Source: Terriglobales bacterium (GTDB lineage Bacteria > Acidobacteriota > Terriglobia > Terriglobales > Acidobacteriaceae). From it: a stretch of 64,000 nucleotides of DNA. Below are positions 1 through 9,253 of the stretch, one piece after another (the stretch's first letter is position 1; each line of letters opens with the position of its first letter). The translations under genes were made by a program, and so were the position numbers. The notes under the pieces are model-generated. The model was not told the origin of the DNA and ran no database searches. It worked only from the letters and a program-made list of their open reading frames with translations. The stretch spans positions 186,001 through 250,000 of the forward strand of contig JAICWP010000005.1 of NCBI GenBank assembly GCA_025934735.1. Direction: 5' to 3'.

Positions 1-21
1 ATCTCCAACTGGGTCATAGCT

Positions 22-2001
22 TTGTCTTTTCGTCTCCTGCTTCTGCTTGTCATCTTTTTGTGGAACGCGTTGCTTCCGTGCTCGGCGCGGGCCTCGAGTG
101 CCGCGGCTTCCTCGCGTACCAACCTCCTGCTCATCACCATTGACACGCTGCGCCCCGATCACCTGGGCTGCTATGGCGATCGCCAGGCACACACCCCGAA
201 CATTGACTCGCTGGCAGCCGCCGGCACCCGGTTCGAGCACGCCTACACGCCCGTGCCCATTACCCTGCCCTCGCACACGGTCATGATGACCGGCACCTAT
301 CCCATGTACAGCGGAATTCACGACTTCAGCGGCAACAGCCTGAACCCGCAGCAACCCACGCTGGCATCTATTTTGCGGCAGCACGGCTACGCGACGGGCG
401 CGGTGCTGGGCTCCGCGGTTCTCGACCACCGCTTTGGCCTGAACCAGGGGTTCGATTTCTACTACGACCATTTCGATTTCAGCCGCTTGGAGGACGCCAA
501 TCTCGACCTGATGAAACGTCCCGGCAATGAGGTGGTGGACCAGGCGCTGGGATGGCTGGCCGCCAATGCTGGCAAGCCATTCTTCTTGTGGGTTCACCTA
601 TACGACCCGCACACGCCTTACGATGTGCCGCCGCCCTTCGACCGGCAGTTTCAGGGCCGTCCTTATGACGGGGAAATCGCCTTCGCCGATTCGCAAGTCG
701 GGCGCCTGCTCAGCTTTCTGAAAGAGAAACATCTTTATGGCCGCACCCTGATCGTGCTCACCGGAGACCACGGTGAATCCCTGGGCGAGCACGGGGAGAA
801 GAACCACGGATTTTTTATCTACGATGCCACCCTGCGCATACCACTTTTGGTCAAGCTGCCCGTCGGCGAGCGCCAGCAGTCCGCGGTGGCAGAACCCACC
901 AGCACGGTTAATTTACTGCAGACGGTGCTCGACGTTCTGAAAGTGCCTCCGCCGGCGGATGCGCAAGGCGCCAGCCTGCTGCCCGCCGTGCTCGGCAAGC
1001 CGCGTCCAGCGGCCACCCCCGTGGAGCTCTATTCGGAATCCTTTCTTCCCTTGCTGCACTTTGACTGGAGCGAACTGCGCGGCATTCAGATCGGCAACTA
1101 CCACTTTATTGATGTTCCCCAGCCGGAACTCTACGACATTGCCGCTGACCCCGGGGAACTGCATAACCTCTATGCCCGGAAGCCGGCCATCGCCCAGGAA
1201 CTGAAAGCCAAACTCGAGGCTCTGGTGCAGAAGTACACTGCCGGCCACCAGCAGGCACAATCCACGCCTCTCGATCCCGTGCTGATGGAGCGCCTGAAGT
1301 CGCTGGGGTACGCCGGGTTTTCCGGCGGCCATCCCCCCAAAGCCGGCGAGAATCGGCAACTGCCGGACCCGAAAGATCGCATCGCCATGTTCGAACTGAT
1401 TTCAGACGCCATTGACGCTAGCCAGCATGGGCGTTTTCAGGAATCCACCAGCAAGCTTACTCAGGCGCTAAAGACGGAAGACACCAACGTTCCGGTGCAT
1501 TATTTGCTCGGCTTGAATTATTACCGCACCCAGAATTTTCAGGAGTCCATCACCGAGTTCCGCCGCGTTCTGCAGCTCAGCCCGGATTACACGCTGGTGT
1601 ATTTCTACCTGGGGCTCGCTTATGCCCGGGTTGGCGATTATCAGAACAGCATTGATTACCTGCAGCGTACGCTGAAGGCCGACGGCACCAACTTCTCGGC
1701 TGCTTACAATCTGGGGGCCGCCTATCTGAAGCTGGATCGGGTGGACGATGCCGTGGCCGCTTTCCGCCAGTCACTGCAAATTTATTCCGGCTATGAACCT
1801 GCACACCTGGCACTGGGCGAGGTTCTGCTCTACCAGCAAAAGCTGGATGAGGCGCTGGCCGAGTTGCGCCAGGCGGTGGCGCTTGCGCCCAACGATCCCC
1901 GGGCTCATGCCGTGCTGGCCAAGGCGCTCCACGCCAAGGGGCTTGACAGCGAAGCGCAACAGGAAATGCAGAAGGCGGCCGCGGCCGGCCCTCAACACTA
2001 A
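22..2001 (+). CDS. Sulfatase-like hydrolase fused to TPR repeats (possibly 5'-partial)
   Basis: A secreted alkaline-phosphatase-superfamily enzyme. A hydrophobic leader (residues 4-20) is followed by a PF00884-like fold: LLITIDTLRPDH (metal Asp41), TLPSH (Thr81), LTGDHGESLGEHGE (Asp249, His250) and NHGFFIYDATLRIPLL. TPR repeats fill about residues 465-650. True sulfatases have Cys or Ser at the nucleophile position and modify it to formylglycine. Thr there suggests a phosphatase, phosphodiesterase or phosphotransferase chemistry, as in the LtaS and EptA families; this is inference. The start given is TTG, and the frame is open to base 1, so the gene may begin before the window. A paralogue follows after 4 bp, so the two are probably co-transcribed. 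Confidence 0.85.
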   Translation: MSFRLLLLLVIFLWNALLPCSARASSAAASSRTNLLLITIDTLRPDHLGCYGDRQAHTPNIDSLAAAGTRFEHAYTPVPITLPSHTVMMTGTYPMYSGIHDFSGNSLNPQQPTLASILRQHGYATGAVLGSAVLDHRFGLNQGFDFYYDHFDFSRLEDANLDLMKRPGNEVVDQALGWLAANAGKPFFLWVHLYDPHTPYDVPPPFDRQFQGRPYDGEIAFADSQVGRLLSFLKEKHLYGRTLIVLTGDHGESLGEHGEKNHGFFIYDATLRIPLLVKLPVGERQQSAVAEPTSTVNLLQTVLDVLKVPPPADAQGASLLPAVLGKPRPAATPVELYSESFLPLLHFDWSELRGIQIGNYHFIDVPQPELYDIAADPGELHNLYARKPAIAQELKAKLEALVQKYTAGHQQAQSTPLDPVLMERLKSLGYAGFSGGHPPKAGENRQLPDPKDRIAMFELISDAIDASQHGRFQESTSKLTQALKTEDTNVPVHYLLGLNYYRTQNFQESITEFRRVLQLSPDYTLVYFYLGLAYARVGDYQNSIDYLQRTLKADGTNFSAAYNLGAAYLKLDRVDDAVAAFRQSLQIYSGYEPAHLALGEVLLYQQKLDEALAELRQAVALAPNDPRAHAVLAKALHAKGLDSEAQQEMQKAAAAGPQH

Positions 2002-2005
2002 TCCG

Positions 2006-4156
2006 ATGATCCGCCACCGGCAATCACGAACCCGCGGCTGGCTGGGGCTCCTATGCTTCCTGCTGCTGGCGGCACCGCTCCTCGCAAAGCAGCGCCCCGC
2101 AGCCCATTCCGGGCGCTCCTCGCCAGCGCCTTCCCACCCGGCCCGCGCCCAGGGACATGACAATATCCTGCTCATCACCATTGACACGCTGCGAGCCGAC
2201 CATCTCGGCTGCTATGGATATAAAGCCGTGCGCACTCCCACGATAGATACTCTGGCCCGCGAAGGCGTGCTGTTTCCCATGGCCATCTCCCAGGTGCCGC
2301 TCACGCTGCCATCCCATGCCGCCATCCTCACCGGCACCTACCCTTTTCACAACGGACTGCAGGACTTCACCGCCCCGCCGCTTTCGGATAACTTCCGCAC
2401 CGTGGCGCAAGCGTTTCACGATCACGGCTACGCCACCGGCGCCGTGGTGAGCTCATTCGTTCTCGACCGCAGCTGGGGTCTGGCCCGCGGATTCGATTAT
2501 TACGACGACCACTTCGCCGGCAGCAGCTACCTGAAGAACAATCTTGCGTTGGTGGAACGCCGGGCCGATGGCAGCGTGAATGCCTCCACCGCCTGGCTCG
2601 CCCAGCATCATGCGCGACCGTTCTTTTTCTGGCTTCATTTGTACGACCCCCACAGTCCCTATCACCCGCCGGAGCCGTTCCTTACCCAGTACCGCGGCCA
2701 CGAATACGATGGGGAAATCGCCTACGTTGATAGCCAACTGGCACGCCTAATCGGCTGGCTCAAGCGCGAGGGCCTGTACCAGGGCACCACCATTGTGCTG
2801 CTCAGCGATCACGGTGAATCGCTGGGTGAGCATGGCGAAAAAGAGCACGGCTTCTTCATCTACAACTCCACCGTCCACGTGCCGCTCATCATCAAGCCCG
2901 CTACGGATTCGCGCCGGAAATGGCACTCCACCGAGGCTCCTGTCGAAACCGTTGCCGTGGCTCCCGCGCTGCTGCAGACAGCGGGCATCAGCGATCCCAT
3001 CCAAAAGCAGTTCGACTCGCCAGGCCTGCTGGCCGAAGCCGGCGGCGGCGCTCCCGCCGCTTACAGCGAGACCTTCTACCCCTTTTCTTCGTTCGGCTGG
3101 AGCCCGCTGCACGGACTGGAGACGGAGAAGTATCACTACATTGATGCGCCCAAAGCCGAACTCTACAGCCCGCCGGGCGACCCCGGCGAAAGCCATAATG
3201 AATTAGCGGGCCAGGGCGCCGTGGCCGGCGTTCTAAAAGCTGAACTGCAAAAGCGCATCCAGGAGCATGCGCCCGCCGCCGCTCCGCAACCCGGGGGCAG
3301 TCTCGACGAAGCGGCCGTGGCCAAGCTGCGCGCGTTGGGCTACATGGCTTACCGTGCGCCAGTCTCACAGGAGACTTTGTCGCACCCGCTCAGCGATCCG
3401 AAAGACAAGCTGAACGAGTTCAACTCCATCCTGCACGCCACCGATGCCATTGATGCCGGCCACTTCCAGGAGGCAGATGCGCTGCTGACCCAGCTCCGCC
3501 GCGACGATCCCGGCATGTACATCCTGCCCTTCATGCAGGGGGAAATGGCGGTGCGCCAGCGGCAGGACGCGGCGGCAGCACAGTACTTTCAGGATTGCCT
3601 GAAGCTGGCGCCCAACTTCGACCAGGCCATGACCGGGCTGGCCGGCGCCCTGCAGGCCCAGGGCAAGTCCGAGGAGGCCATCCAGTGGCTGCAGCGCGCG
3701 TTACAGCGCAACCCGCAGAATTTTCGCGCCTGGTACGAGATGGGATGGATCCAGGAGCGCTTCCAACAGCCTGCCGAGGCTCAGGCTTCCCTGCAGAAGG
3801 CGCTCGCCATTCAGCCTACGTTCGCGCCGGCTTACCGCGACATGGGCATGTTGCAGTTTCAGCAGCAGAATTATGCCGAAGCGGCCGGCAGCCTGCAGAA
3901 AGCGGCCGACCTGGGGCTGGTAGAGCCTACGCTGTTCAATTTTCTGGGAATTTGCTACAGCCGGACCAACCGCCTGCCGGCGGCCCTGCGCAGCTACAAG
4001 AAAGCGCTGGCCCTCAAGCCGGATTATGGAGAAGCCCACCTCAATCTGGGACTAGTGTACGAGCGCATGAATCAGGCTACAGCCGCCCGCCGCGAGTACG
4101 CCGCCGCCTGCCGCGCGCAAAAGGATTTGTGTGCGTTGGCAAAGAGGCGCGAGTAA
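2006..4156 (+). CDS. Sulfatase-like hydrolase fused to TPR repeats, second tandem copy
   Basis: Paralogue of the upstream gene with the same design: signal sequence (residues 12-27), catalytic domain, then TPRs (about 520-710). Metal Asp60 lies in LLITIDTLRADH, and Thr100 in TLPSH takes the place of the sulfatase Cys. SDHGESLGEHGEKEHG carries further metal ligands. The ATG at 2006 was chosen because it gives a clean signal peptide and lies 4 bp after the previous stop; the same frame is open further upstream, but only inside the preceding gene. The stop abuts the stop of the convergent TPR gene with no spacer. The substrate is unknown; a periplasmic or surface phospho- or sulfo-ester is plausible. 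Confidence 0.87.
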   Translation: MIRHRQSRTRGWLGLLCFLLLAAPLLAKQRPAAHSGRSSPAPSHPARAQGHDNILLITIDTLRADHLGCYGYKAVRTPTIDTLAREGVLFPMAISQVPLTLPSHAAILTGTYPFHNGLQDFTAPPLSDNFRTVAQAFHDHGYATGAVVSSFVLDRSWGLARGFDYYDDHFAGSSYLKNNLALVERRADGSVNASTAWLAQHHARPFFFWLHLYDPHSPYHPPEPFLTQYRGHEYDGEIAYVDSQLARLIGWLKREGLYQGTTIVLLSDHGESLGEHGEKEHGFFIYNSTVHVPLIIKPATDSRRKWHSTEAPVETVAVAPALLQTAGISDPIQKQFDSPGLLAEAGGGAPAAYSETFYPFSSFGWSPLHGLETEKYHYIDAPKAELYSPPGDPGESHNELAGQGAVAGVLKAELQKRIQEHAPAAAPQPGGSLDEAAVAKLRALGYMAYRAPVSQETLSHPLSDPKDKLNEFNSILHATDAIDAGHFQEADALLTQLRRDDPGMYILPFMQGEMAVRQRQDAAAAQYFQDCLKLAPNFDQAMTGLAGALQAQGKSEEAIQWLQRALQRNPQNFRAWYEMGWIQERFQQPAEAQASLQKALAIQPTFAPAYRDMGMLQFQQQNYAEAAGSLQKAADLGLVEPTLFNFLGICYSRTNRLPAALRSYKKALALKPDYGEAHLNLGLVYERMNQATAARREYAAACRAQKDLCALAKRRE

Positions 4157-5185
4157 CTACTGGGAAGAGGTGTCGGGAGCGCCTTTTTCTAAGCGGCTGA
4201 GCACCTGCCGCGCTTGCGGCGCCAGCGGGTCGGCGGGAGCGCTCTTCAGGAAGGCCTTGAGCTGTGCCACCGCATCCCCCATCCTTTTCTCCTGCAGGTA
4301 GAGGTTCACCAGACCGAGGTGAGCTTTGCTCATGCCCGGGTCGAGTTGCAGGCATTCGCTGAACAGTTTCTCCGCCTCGTTACGGTTTCCCGTGCGGCTG
4401 TAGATGGAGCCCAGCAGAAACTTGCCAAAGGCCGAATCCGGCTGCCGCTGCAGCCCCTGCTGCACGACGCGGCCCGCCTTCGGCAAGTCGTTCGTGAGCA
4501 GGAGAATATTCCCAAGGTTGAAATACGCTTCGGTGTCGGCGGGGTTGATGCTGATGACTTTTTCGAACTGCGCCTGGGCGTTGCCGAAGTCCTGCTTGGC
4601 TATATAGGCCAGTCCCAGGTTGTTCCTGGCGGCATAGAACTCCGGGGCTAGCTCGATGGCGCGCTGGTAGTGACGCATCGCTTCGTCCATCTTGTTCCGG
4701 CGCTCCGCCTTGACGCCTTGTTCAAACTGCTTGATGGCATTCTTGGGGTAGTGCTGGTTGTATTCCGCCGAACCCACCAGGTTGGGATTCCCTCCGGCAA
4801 CGGCCTTTTCACCCGGAACATGGGCCTTTGCTGTGGGACGCAAGGTCACGTTCACAAGATTCATGCTGGAAAACAGCGGGTTTACCGACACTTGGATGTC
4901 AACCGGCTCATAGCCTTCCTCCTGGATTATGACGTGGTAAAGGTTCACGTCCAGATTGGTGAAGGAGAATCTTCCTGTACTGTCGGAATACCTCGTGTCG
5001 GCCACCAAACCATGGGTCTGGAGAATGACTTCGACGCGATTTGGGGGCGCATCGCCCCGTTCCACGCGAATTTCTCCCAAGATGGAACCCGACTGCCCTT
5101 GCTGGCTCTGGGCCGCCAGTCCTCTGGCGAACGCAGCAAACACCAGGACTCCTACGAGGAAATGAGCGGTCCGGAAACGGGCCAT
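4157..5185 (-). CDS. Secreted protein with carboxypeptidase-regulatory-like domain and TPRs
   Basis: 342 residues. A signal peptide (residues 1-25, ending near GLAAQ) is followed by a beta-sandwich resembling CarboxypepD_reg (about 30-118; GSILGEIRVERG and SDSTGRFSFTNLD are typical). TPR units then run from about 145 to 330 (e.g. AIELAPEFYAARNNLGLAYI). The same N-terminal domain type opens the large receptor directly upstream on this strand. A terminator separates the two genes, so this one probably has its own promoter in the 85-bp gap. It is likely periplasmic or outer-membrane associated and may be a partner of the receptor, loosely like the TPR-rich SusD proteins; that analogy is inference. 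Confidence 0.8.
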   Translation of the reverse strand: MARFRTAHFLVGVLVFAAFARGLAAQSQQGQSGSILGEIRVERGDAPPNRVEVILQTHGLVADTRYSDSTGRFSFTNLDVNLYHVIIQEEGYEPVDIQVSVNPLFSSMNLVNVTLRPTAKAHVPGEKAVAGGNPNLVGSAEYNQHYPKNAIKQFEQGVKAERRNKMDEAMRHYQRAIELAPEFYAARNNLGLAYIAKQDFGNAQAQFEKVISINPADTEAYFNLGNILLLTNDLPKAGRVVQQGLQRQPDSAFGKFLLGSIYSRTGNRNEAEKLFSECLQLDPGMSKAHLGLVNLYLQEKRMGDAVAQLKAFLKSAPADPLAPQARQVLSRLEKGAPDTSSQ

Positions 5186-5230
5186 GGCGGGAACCTCTCA
5201 GCCGATGATACATCCGCGGGAAAAAGCAAA

Positions 5231-5255
5231 GGAGCCTGGGAAAATCCCAGGCTCC
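5231..5255 (-). terminator. Rho-independent terminator after the Oar-like receptor gene
   Basis: A perfect 10-bp inverted repeat (GGAGCCTGGG, loop AAAAT, CCCAGGCTCC) lies 15 bp beyond the receptor stop codon. On the minus strand it is followed by a T-rich run (TTTGCTTTTT). Confidence 0.85.
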
Positions 5256-5270
5256 TCGAACAGCCGCACC

Positions 5271-8200
5271 TTAGAACATGATTTTCGCGCCAAACTGCAA
5301 GGTTCGCGGGTCGAAGGTAGAGCAGGCGCACCCGAAGCTGCCCTTCTCTATCTTGTTGTCCCCGTTGTTGCCCGGCAGTTGGAAGTTGGTGTGGTTGAAC
5401 AGGTTGAAGGACTCGGCGCGGAACTGGAAGTTCACCCGCTCGGTGATGTGCAGATTCTTCACCAGGGAGAGGTCAGCCGTCCAGTAGGCCGGGCCAACGA
5501 AGGTGTTTCGTCCCAGGTTGCCGGGATTGGCGGTCAAACCCGAGGGATTGGGATCGGTGAAAACCGAGCCCGGATTGCCAAATACCCACTCCGTGGTGGA
5601 GTTGGTATCCCAGCCGTCCGCCCATTGTGCGTGGCTGGGGCTGAAGTGGTTGACGGCGGCGTTCGGCCGGTCGTTGGCCACGCCATCCATATTGAAGTCG
5701 CAAGCCGTGAACGACCCGCCGCAGAAGGGGCTCCAGTGCGCGCCCGACTGGATGGCCACGAGGCCGTTCAGTTGCCACCCGCCCAGCACTTTCCCGGTGA
5801 ATCCGGTCTTGTCCTGCCAGGGCAACATGACCAGGTAGTTGGCCGACAGGCGGTGCCGGATGTCGTAGATGGAGTTGCCGTAATCGAGCTGCGGCATGGT
5901 CTGGTCGGTGGAGTAGCCTTCGCCCGCCGCCGCTCCGTTGGCCGTGGTAGCGCCGCTATGCCAGGTGGAACCGTCGTCCAGCGAATGGCTCCAGGTGTAC
6001 TGCAGGTTCATTTGCACGCGGTGCGACAACTGGTGCCGCAACGAGGCCTGCAGCGCGTTGTAGTTGGAGTTCACCACGTTCTCCCACACGCGCAGCGTGC
6101 CGTAGTTGGGATTCAGCCACACGTGGCCGCTGTTGGTGAAGTTGTTGCGATTGCTGCACAGGTTCCGGCCGAAGATGTCGGTCGTGCACACGCCCTGGGG
6201 CAACCGGTCGCCGGCCATGCGGTTTACGTTCTGGGCGCGGAACAGCTTGTGTCCGGCCGTCCCTACATAATTCACTTCCAGCACCGTCTTGGGAGCAATT
6301 TCATGCTGCACGCCCAGGTACCAGTTGTACACGTAGGGATCGCGAATGCCCTGCGGGAAAATGATGCCCGTAAGGGTCGCCTGGTCGGGGTTGGTGGGTG
6401 CCCAAGCCATGATGTTTCCAGTGGAGGTGGCGGGGTCGTTGCCCTGGTGGTTCAACGGATCAGCGGGTCCCGTGAACCGGGCAGGCTGCCCAGGGGTTTG
6501 CGGCCCGTAAAGCACCGTCTGGCTGCTGCCCACCAGCGAATTACTGGCTGCGTTGAAGGAATAATACGGCGGGTTCCAGCGCGAGTTGGAGAGCGGGTTG
6601 TAGAGCGTACCCTCGTACGATACGCCGAAGCCGCCGCGCAGCGCCGTCTTGCCATTGCCGAACATGTCGTAGGCAAAACCGATGCGCGGTCCGACGTCGT
6701 TGTGGTCGCCCTTACCCAGGCTGCTGGCCTTGGCAAAGCCGCCCGGCCCGCATACCCCGGCCAAAACCTGGCTGGAAGTCACGGTCACCGTGCTGGGGTT
6801 GCAGGAGGACTGGAACTGTCCAGCTCGCGGCCCCTGTAAAAAGGTCACGTCGCTGAAGGGCGCATTGGCATGTACCAACTGGTCAATGATGTTGTTTCCC
6901 GGTCCGGGAAGGAACGTGGTGGCCAGGTTGTTCTCTTCGGTGTGGCGCGTGAAGAGGTCATAGCGAATCCCCAGGTTCAGGGTCAGCTTGCGGCTGGCTT
7001 TCCAGTCATCCTGGAAATAAAGGCCAACTTCCCAGTTGCGCCAGTGCCGCTTGTTGGTGTCCAGGTGCGCAACGGTACCATCGGCGAAACCGGGATCAAC
7101 GCCAGCCGCCTCGTTATAGGGAGCATCGGCGGCGAAGAACGCCTCGTCGAAGAAATAGTACGACGGACGGCCCACATTGAAGTTGCTGTTCTCGATGTTA
7201 CGCCGCAGGTCGGCGCCGATCTTCAGGGCATGGTTGCCATGCTGGACGGAGACCATATCGGAGTAGGTGTACACGTTCTCGTGGAAGGTCTGGGGATAAC
7301 CGCTGTAGGAGCCAAAGTTCAGGCTGCCATCGTCAAACCCGACCTCCGGCACGCCCGGCGTGCTCACCCCAATGGTCTGAAGGCTGCCCACGTAGCCGGC
7401 GCGGAACTCGTTCAGCACATTGCTGCTGAAGGTATGCACAAAGCTCAACTGGAAGTTAGGCGCGTTGAACTTCTCCGGGTTGGAGAACGGACGGGGAGCG
7501 GAAATGCCGGAGAAGAATTCGTCGTTGCTGCGGAACCAGTTGAACTGCGCAAACAGCCGGTCCTTCTGCGACGGCGTGAAGTCCAGCCGCAACGATCCCT
7601 CATTGCCGTTGAACAGGTTCGCGCTTTCTGTGCCGGTGATGCTGCGTGCCGAGCTGTTCTTGGTTACATTCACCAGCATCGGTGCCCCGCGGCTGATGGC
7701 GCCAGCCTGCGCCGACACCGACGTAGTGCATGGCTTGCCGGTTATGTCGTTCACGATCGGCGTTCCGTTTGCGTCAGTAAAGTCGGTCGATTGCACTCCG
7801 AACAGGGAAGCGAAACGGGAGGCAAACGGAATTGCCGCTGCGTTCGTCGAAAACATTCCTAACCCATTCGGGCCGTATGAGTCGGGACAAAGGTAATCGT
7901 TGTAGCTGGCGAATCCCGAACCTGACGGGTTTCCCGTCACGAAGTCTTGAACTGTGGAGACCACGCCCGTTTCCGGCGTAGTAGGAGCGAAGTTCTTATA
8001 CAGTAGCGCGGCGACTGAGTTCGGGGCCACGCTCTCCACCGCCTGCCGCCACTCCGGCGACTCTGTCTGTACCACACCGGTGTGCGAGGTTTTAAAGCGG
8101 TCGCCCTGGTAGGAGCCGAAGAAGAACAGCTTGTCCTTAATAAGCGGCCCTCCGAGGGTGGCGCCGAACTGGTTGAAGCGAAGGGGAGACTTCTTGCGGT

Positions 8201-9020
8201 CGGCCGGGTCCGGCGTATGCGCGGTGTAGAAGTCCATCGCATCCAGGGCATCATTGCGGATAAATTCCCAGGCATCGCCGTGGAAGCTGTTGGTTCCGGA
8301 CTTGGTCACGAGATTGGTGATGGCGCCGGCGCTGTTGCCGTACTGCGCCGACATGTTCAGCGTCAGCAATTGGAATTCCTGCACCGTGTCCGCGACCGGG
8401 GTGGTGTCCACGCCGCCGCTCAGGCCTTTATTGGAAACGCCATTGATCATGAAGCCGTTGAAGTCTTCACGCAGGCCGTTCACCACCGTGCTATGACCGT
8501 TCTCAAAAACTACGCCGGCCACGCTGACCGCGCCTGGCGCCTGCTGGATCAGGTCATACACGTTGCGCCCGTTCAGCGGCAGGTTGGCAATCTGGTTGGC
8601 TTGCACCGTGGTGGACAGTCGCGAATCTTCCGTGTTGACCGCGGGAGCCGCCCCCGAGACTTCCACCGTCTGGCTCACTTGACCAACTTCCAGGTGGAGG
8701 TCCACGCGCTGAATACTGCCGGCATTCACCGTGACGCCGGTCTGGCTCGAGGTCTTGAATCCCGGCGCCGTTGCGGTGACGGAATACGTGCCTATGGGCA
8801 GCTCTTTGGCGCTGTAAAAGCCGCTTTGATTTGTGGTCGCGGTAGCCGCGAACCCGGTAGCGGCGTTCTTGATGGTTACCTTGGCATTGGGGACTGCTGC
8901 CCCCGACGGATCGAGCACGGTGCCGTTAAGCTGGCCGTTCTGAATCTGGGCGGAAAGGCTAAAAGTAAAGACGAAGACGAAGGCAAACAGCGCCACTGCG
9001 CGCAGCCAAAATCTAACCAT
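5271..9020 (-). CDS. Oar-like TonB-dependent outer-membrane receptor
   Basis: 1249 residues. Signal peptide (1-25), then a CarboxypepD_reg-like domain (about 30-112: NGTVLDPSGAAVPNAKVTIKN), a plug-like domain (about 130-240: NLPLNGRNVYDLIQQAPGAVSV) and a very large beta-barrel ending in Phe (FGAKIMF), as outer-membrane proteins do. The size and domain order fit the Oar-like receptors that are expanded in Acidobacteriota. GGGGGTGA 5 nt before the ATG is a good ribosome-binding site. It lies between a CarboxypepD_reg/TPR gene and the UnbV/TPR pair, so uptake of a large oligomeric nutrient or surface adhesion is plausible. The ligand cannot be told from the sequence. Confidence 0.88.
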   Translation of the reverse strand: MVRFWLRAVALFAFVFVFTFSLSAQIQNGQLNGTVLDPSGAAVPNAKVTIKNAATGFAATATTNQSGFYSAKELPIGTYSVTATAPGFKTSSQTGVTVNAGSIQRVDLHLEVGQVSQTVEVSGAAPAVNTEDSRLSTTVQANQIANLPLNGRNVYDLIQQAPGAVSVAGVVFENGHSTVVNGLREDFNGFMINGVSNKGLSGGVDTTPVADTVQEFQLLTLNMSAQYGNSAGAITNLVTKSGTNSFHGDAWEFIRNDALDAMDFYTAHTPDPADRKKSPLRFNQFGATLGGPLIKDKLFFFGSYQGDRFKTSHTGVVQTESPEWRQAVESVAPNSVAALLYKNFAPTTPETGVVSTVQDFVTGNPSGSGFASYNDYLCPDSYGPNGLGMFSTNAAAIPFASRFASLFGVQSTDFTDANGTPIVNDITGKPCTTSVSAQAGAISRGAPMLVNVTKNSSARSITGTESANLFNGNEGSLRLDFTPSQKDRLFAQFNWFRSNDEFFSGISAPRPFSNPEKFNAPNFQLSFVHTFSSNVLNEFRAGYVGSLQTIGVSTPGVPEVGFDDGSLNFGSYSGYPQTFHENVYTYSDMVSVQHGNHALKIGADLRRNIENSNFNVGRPSYYFFDEAFFAADAPYNEAAGVDPGFADGTVAHLDTNKRHWRNWEVGLYFQDDWKASRKLTLNLGIRYDLFTRHTEENNLATTFLPGPGNNIIDQLVHANAPFSDVTFLQGPRAGQFQSSCNPSTVTVTSSQVLAGVCGPGGFAKASSLGKGDHNDVGPRIGFAYDMFGNGKTALRGGFGVSYEGTLYNPLSNSRWNPPYYSFNAASNSLVGSSQTVLYGPQTPGQPARFTGPADPLNHQGNDPATSTGNIMAWAPTNPDQATLTGIIFPQGIRDPYVYNWYLGVQHEIAPKTVLEVNYVGTAGHKLFRAQNVNRMAGDRLPQGVCTTDIFGRNLCSNRNNFTNSGHVWLNPNYGTLRVWENVVNSNYNALQASLRHQLSHRVQMNLQYTWSHSLDDGSTWHSGATTANGAAAGEGYSTDQTMPQLDYGNSIYDIRHRLSANYLVMLPWQDKTGFTGKVLGGWQLNGLVAIQSGAHWSPFCGGSFTACDFNMDGVANDRPNAAVNHFSPSHAQWADGWDTNSTTEWVFGNPGSVFTDPNPSGLTANPGNLGRNTFVGPAYWTADLSLVKNLHITERVNFQFRAESFNLFNHTNFQLPGNNGDNKIEKGSFGCACSTFDPRTLQFGAKIMF

Positions 9021-9253
9021 CTTTCACCCCCGAAAGGCGTTCAATTGTGGAGCCCCAATCGCTCACGGTCCGCAATCTGCACACAACAGGCCTACACCGC
9101 GAGTTGGTCGCGTATTGTTGTTGATGGGTCAGGTCATTGTCAAGCGCGTCCGCCGAAAAAAGCAGTGCACCTGCTGGACCGGGCGGCAAACGCTGCAAAA
9201 GGCGGGAGCAGCGGGCGAAATGGGCATGCGTCGGGACGCGATGTTTCGGGGCT

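Noticed and set aside
1748-2005. Upstream extension of the second sulfatase-like gene into the first
   Set aside because: The added residues do not resemble protein of either gene, and the ATG at 2006 gives a proper signal peptide.
5184-6839. Long open frame on the plus strand opposite the receptor gene (551 codons)
   Set aside because: It is the antisense of the Oar-like receptor, lacks any recognisable domain and a ribosome-binding site, and arises from GC-rich codon bias.
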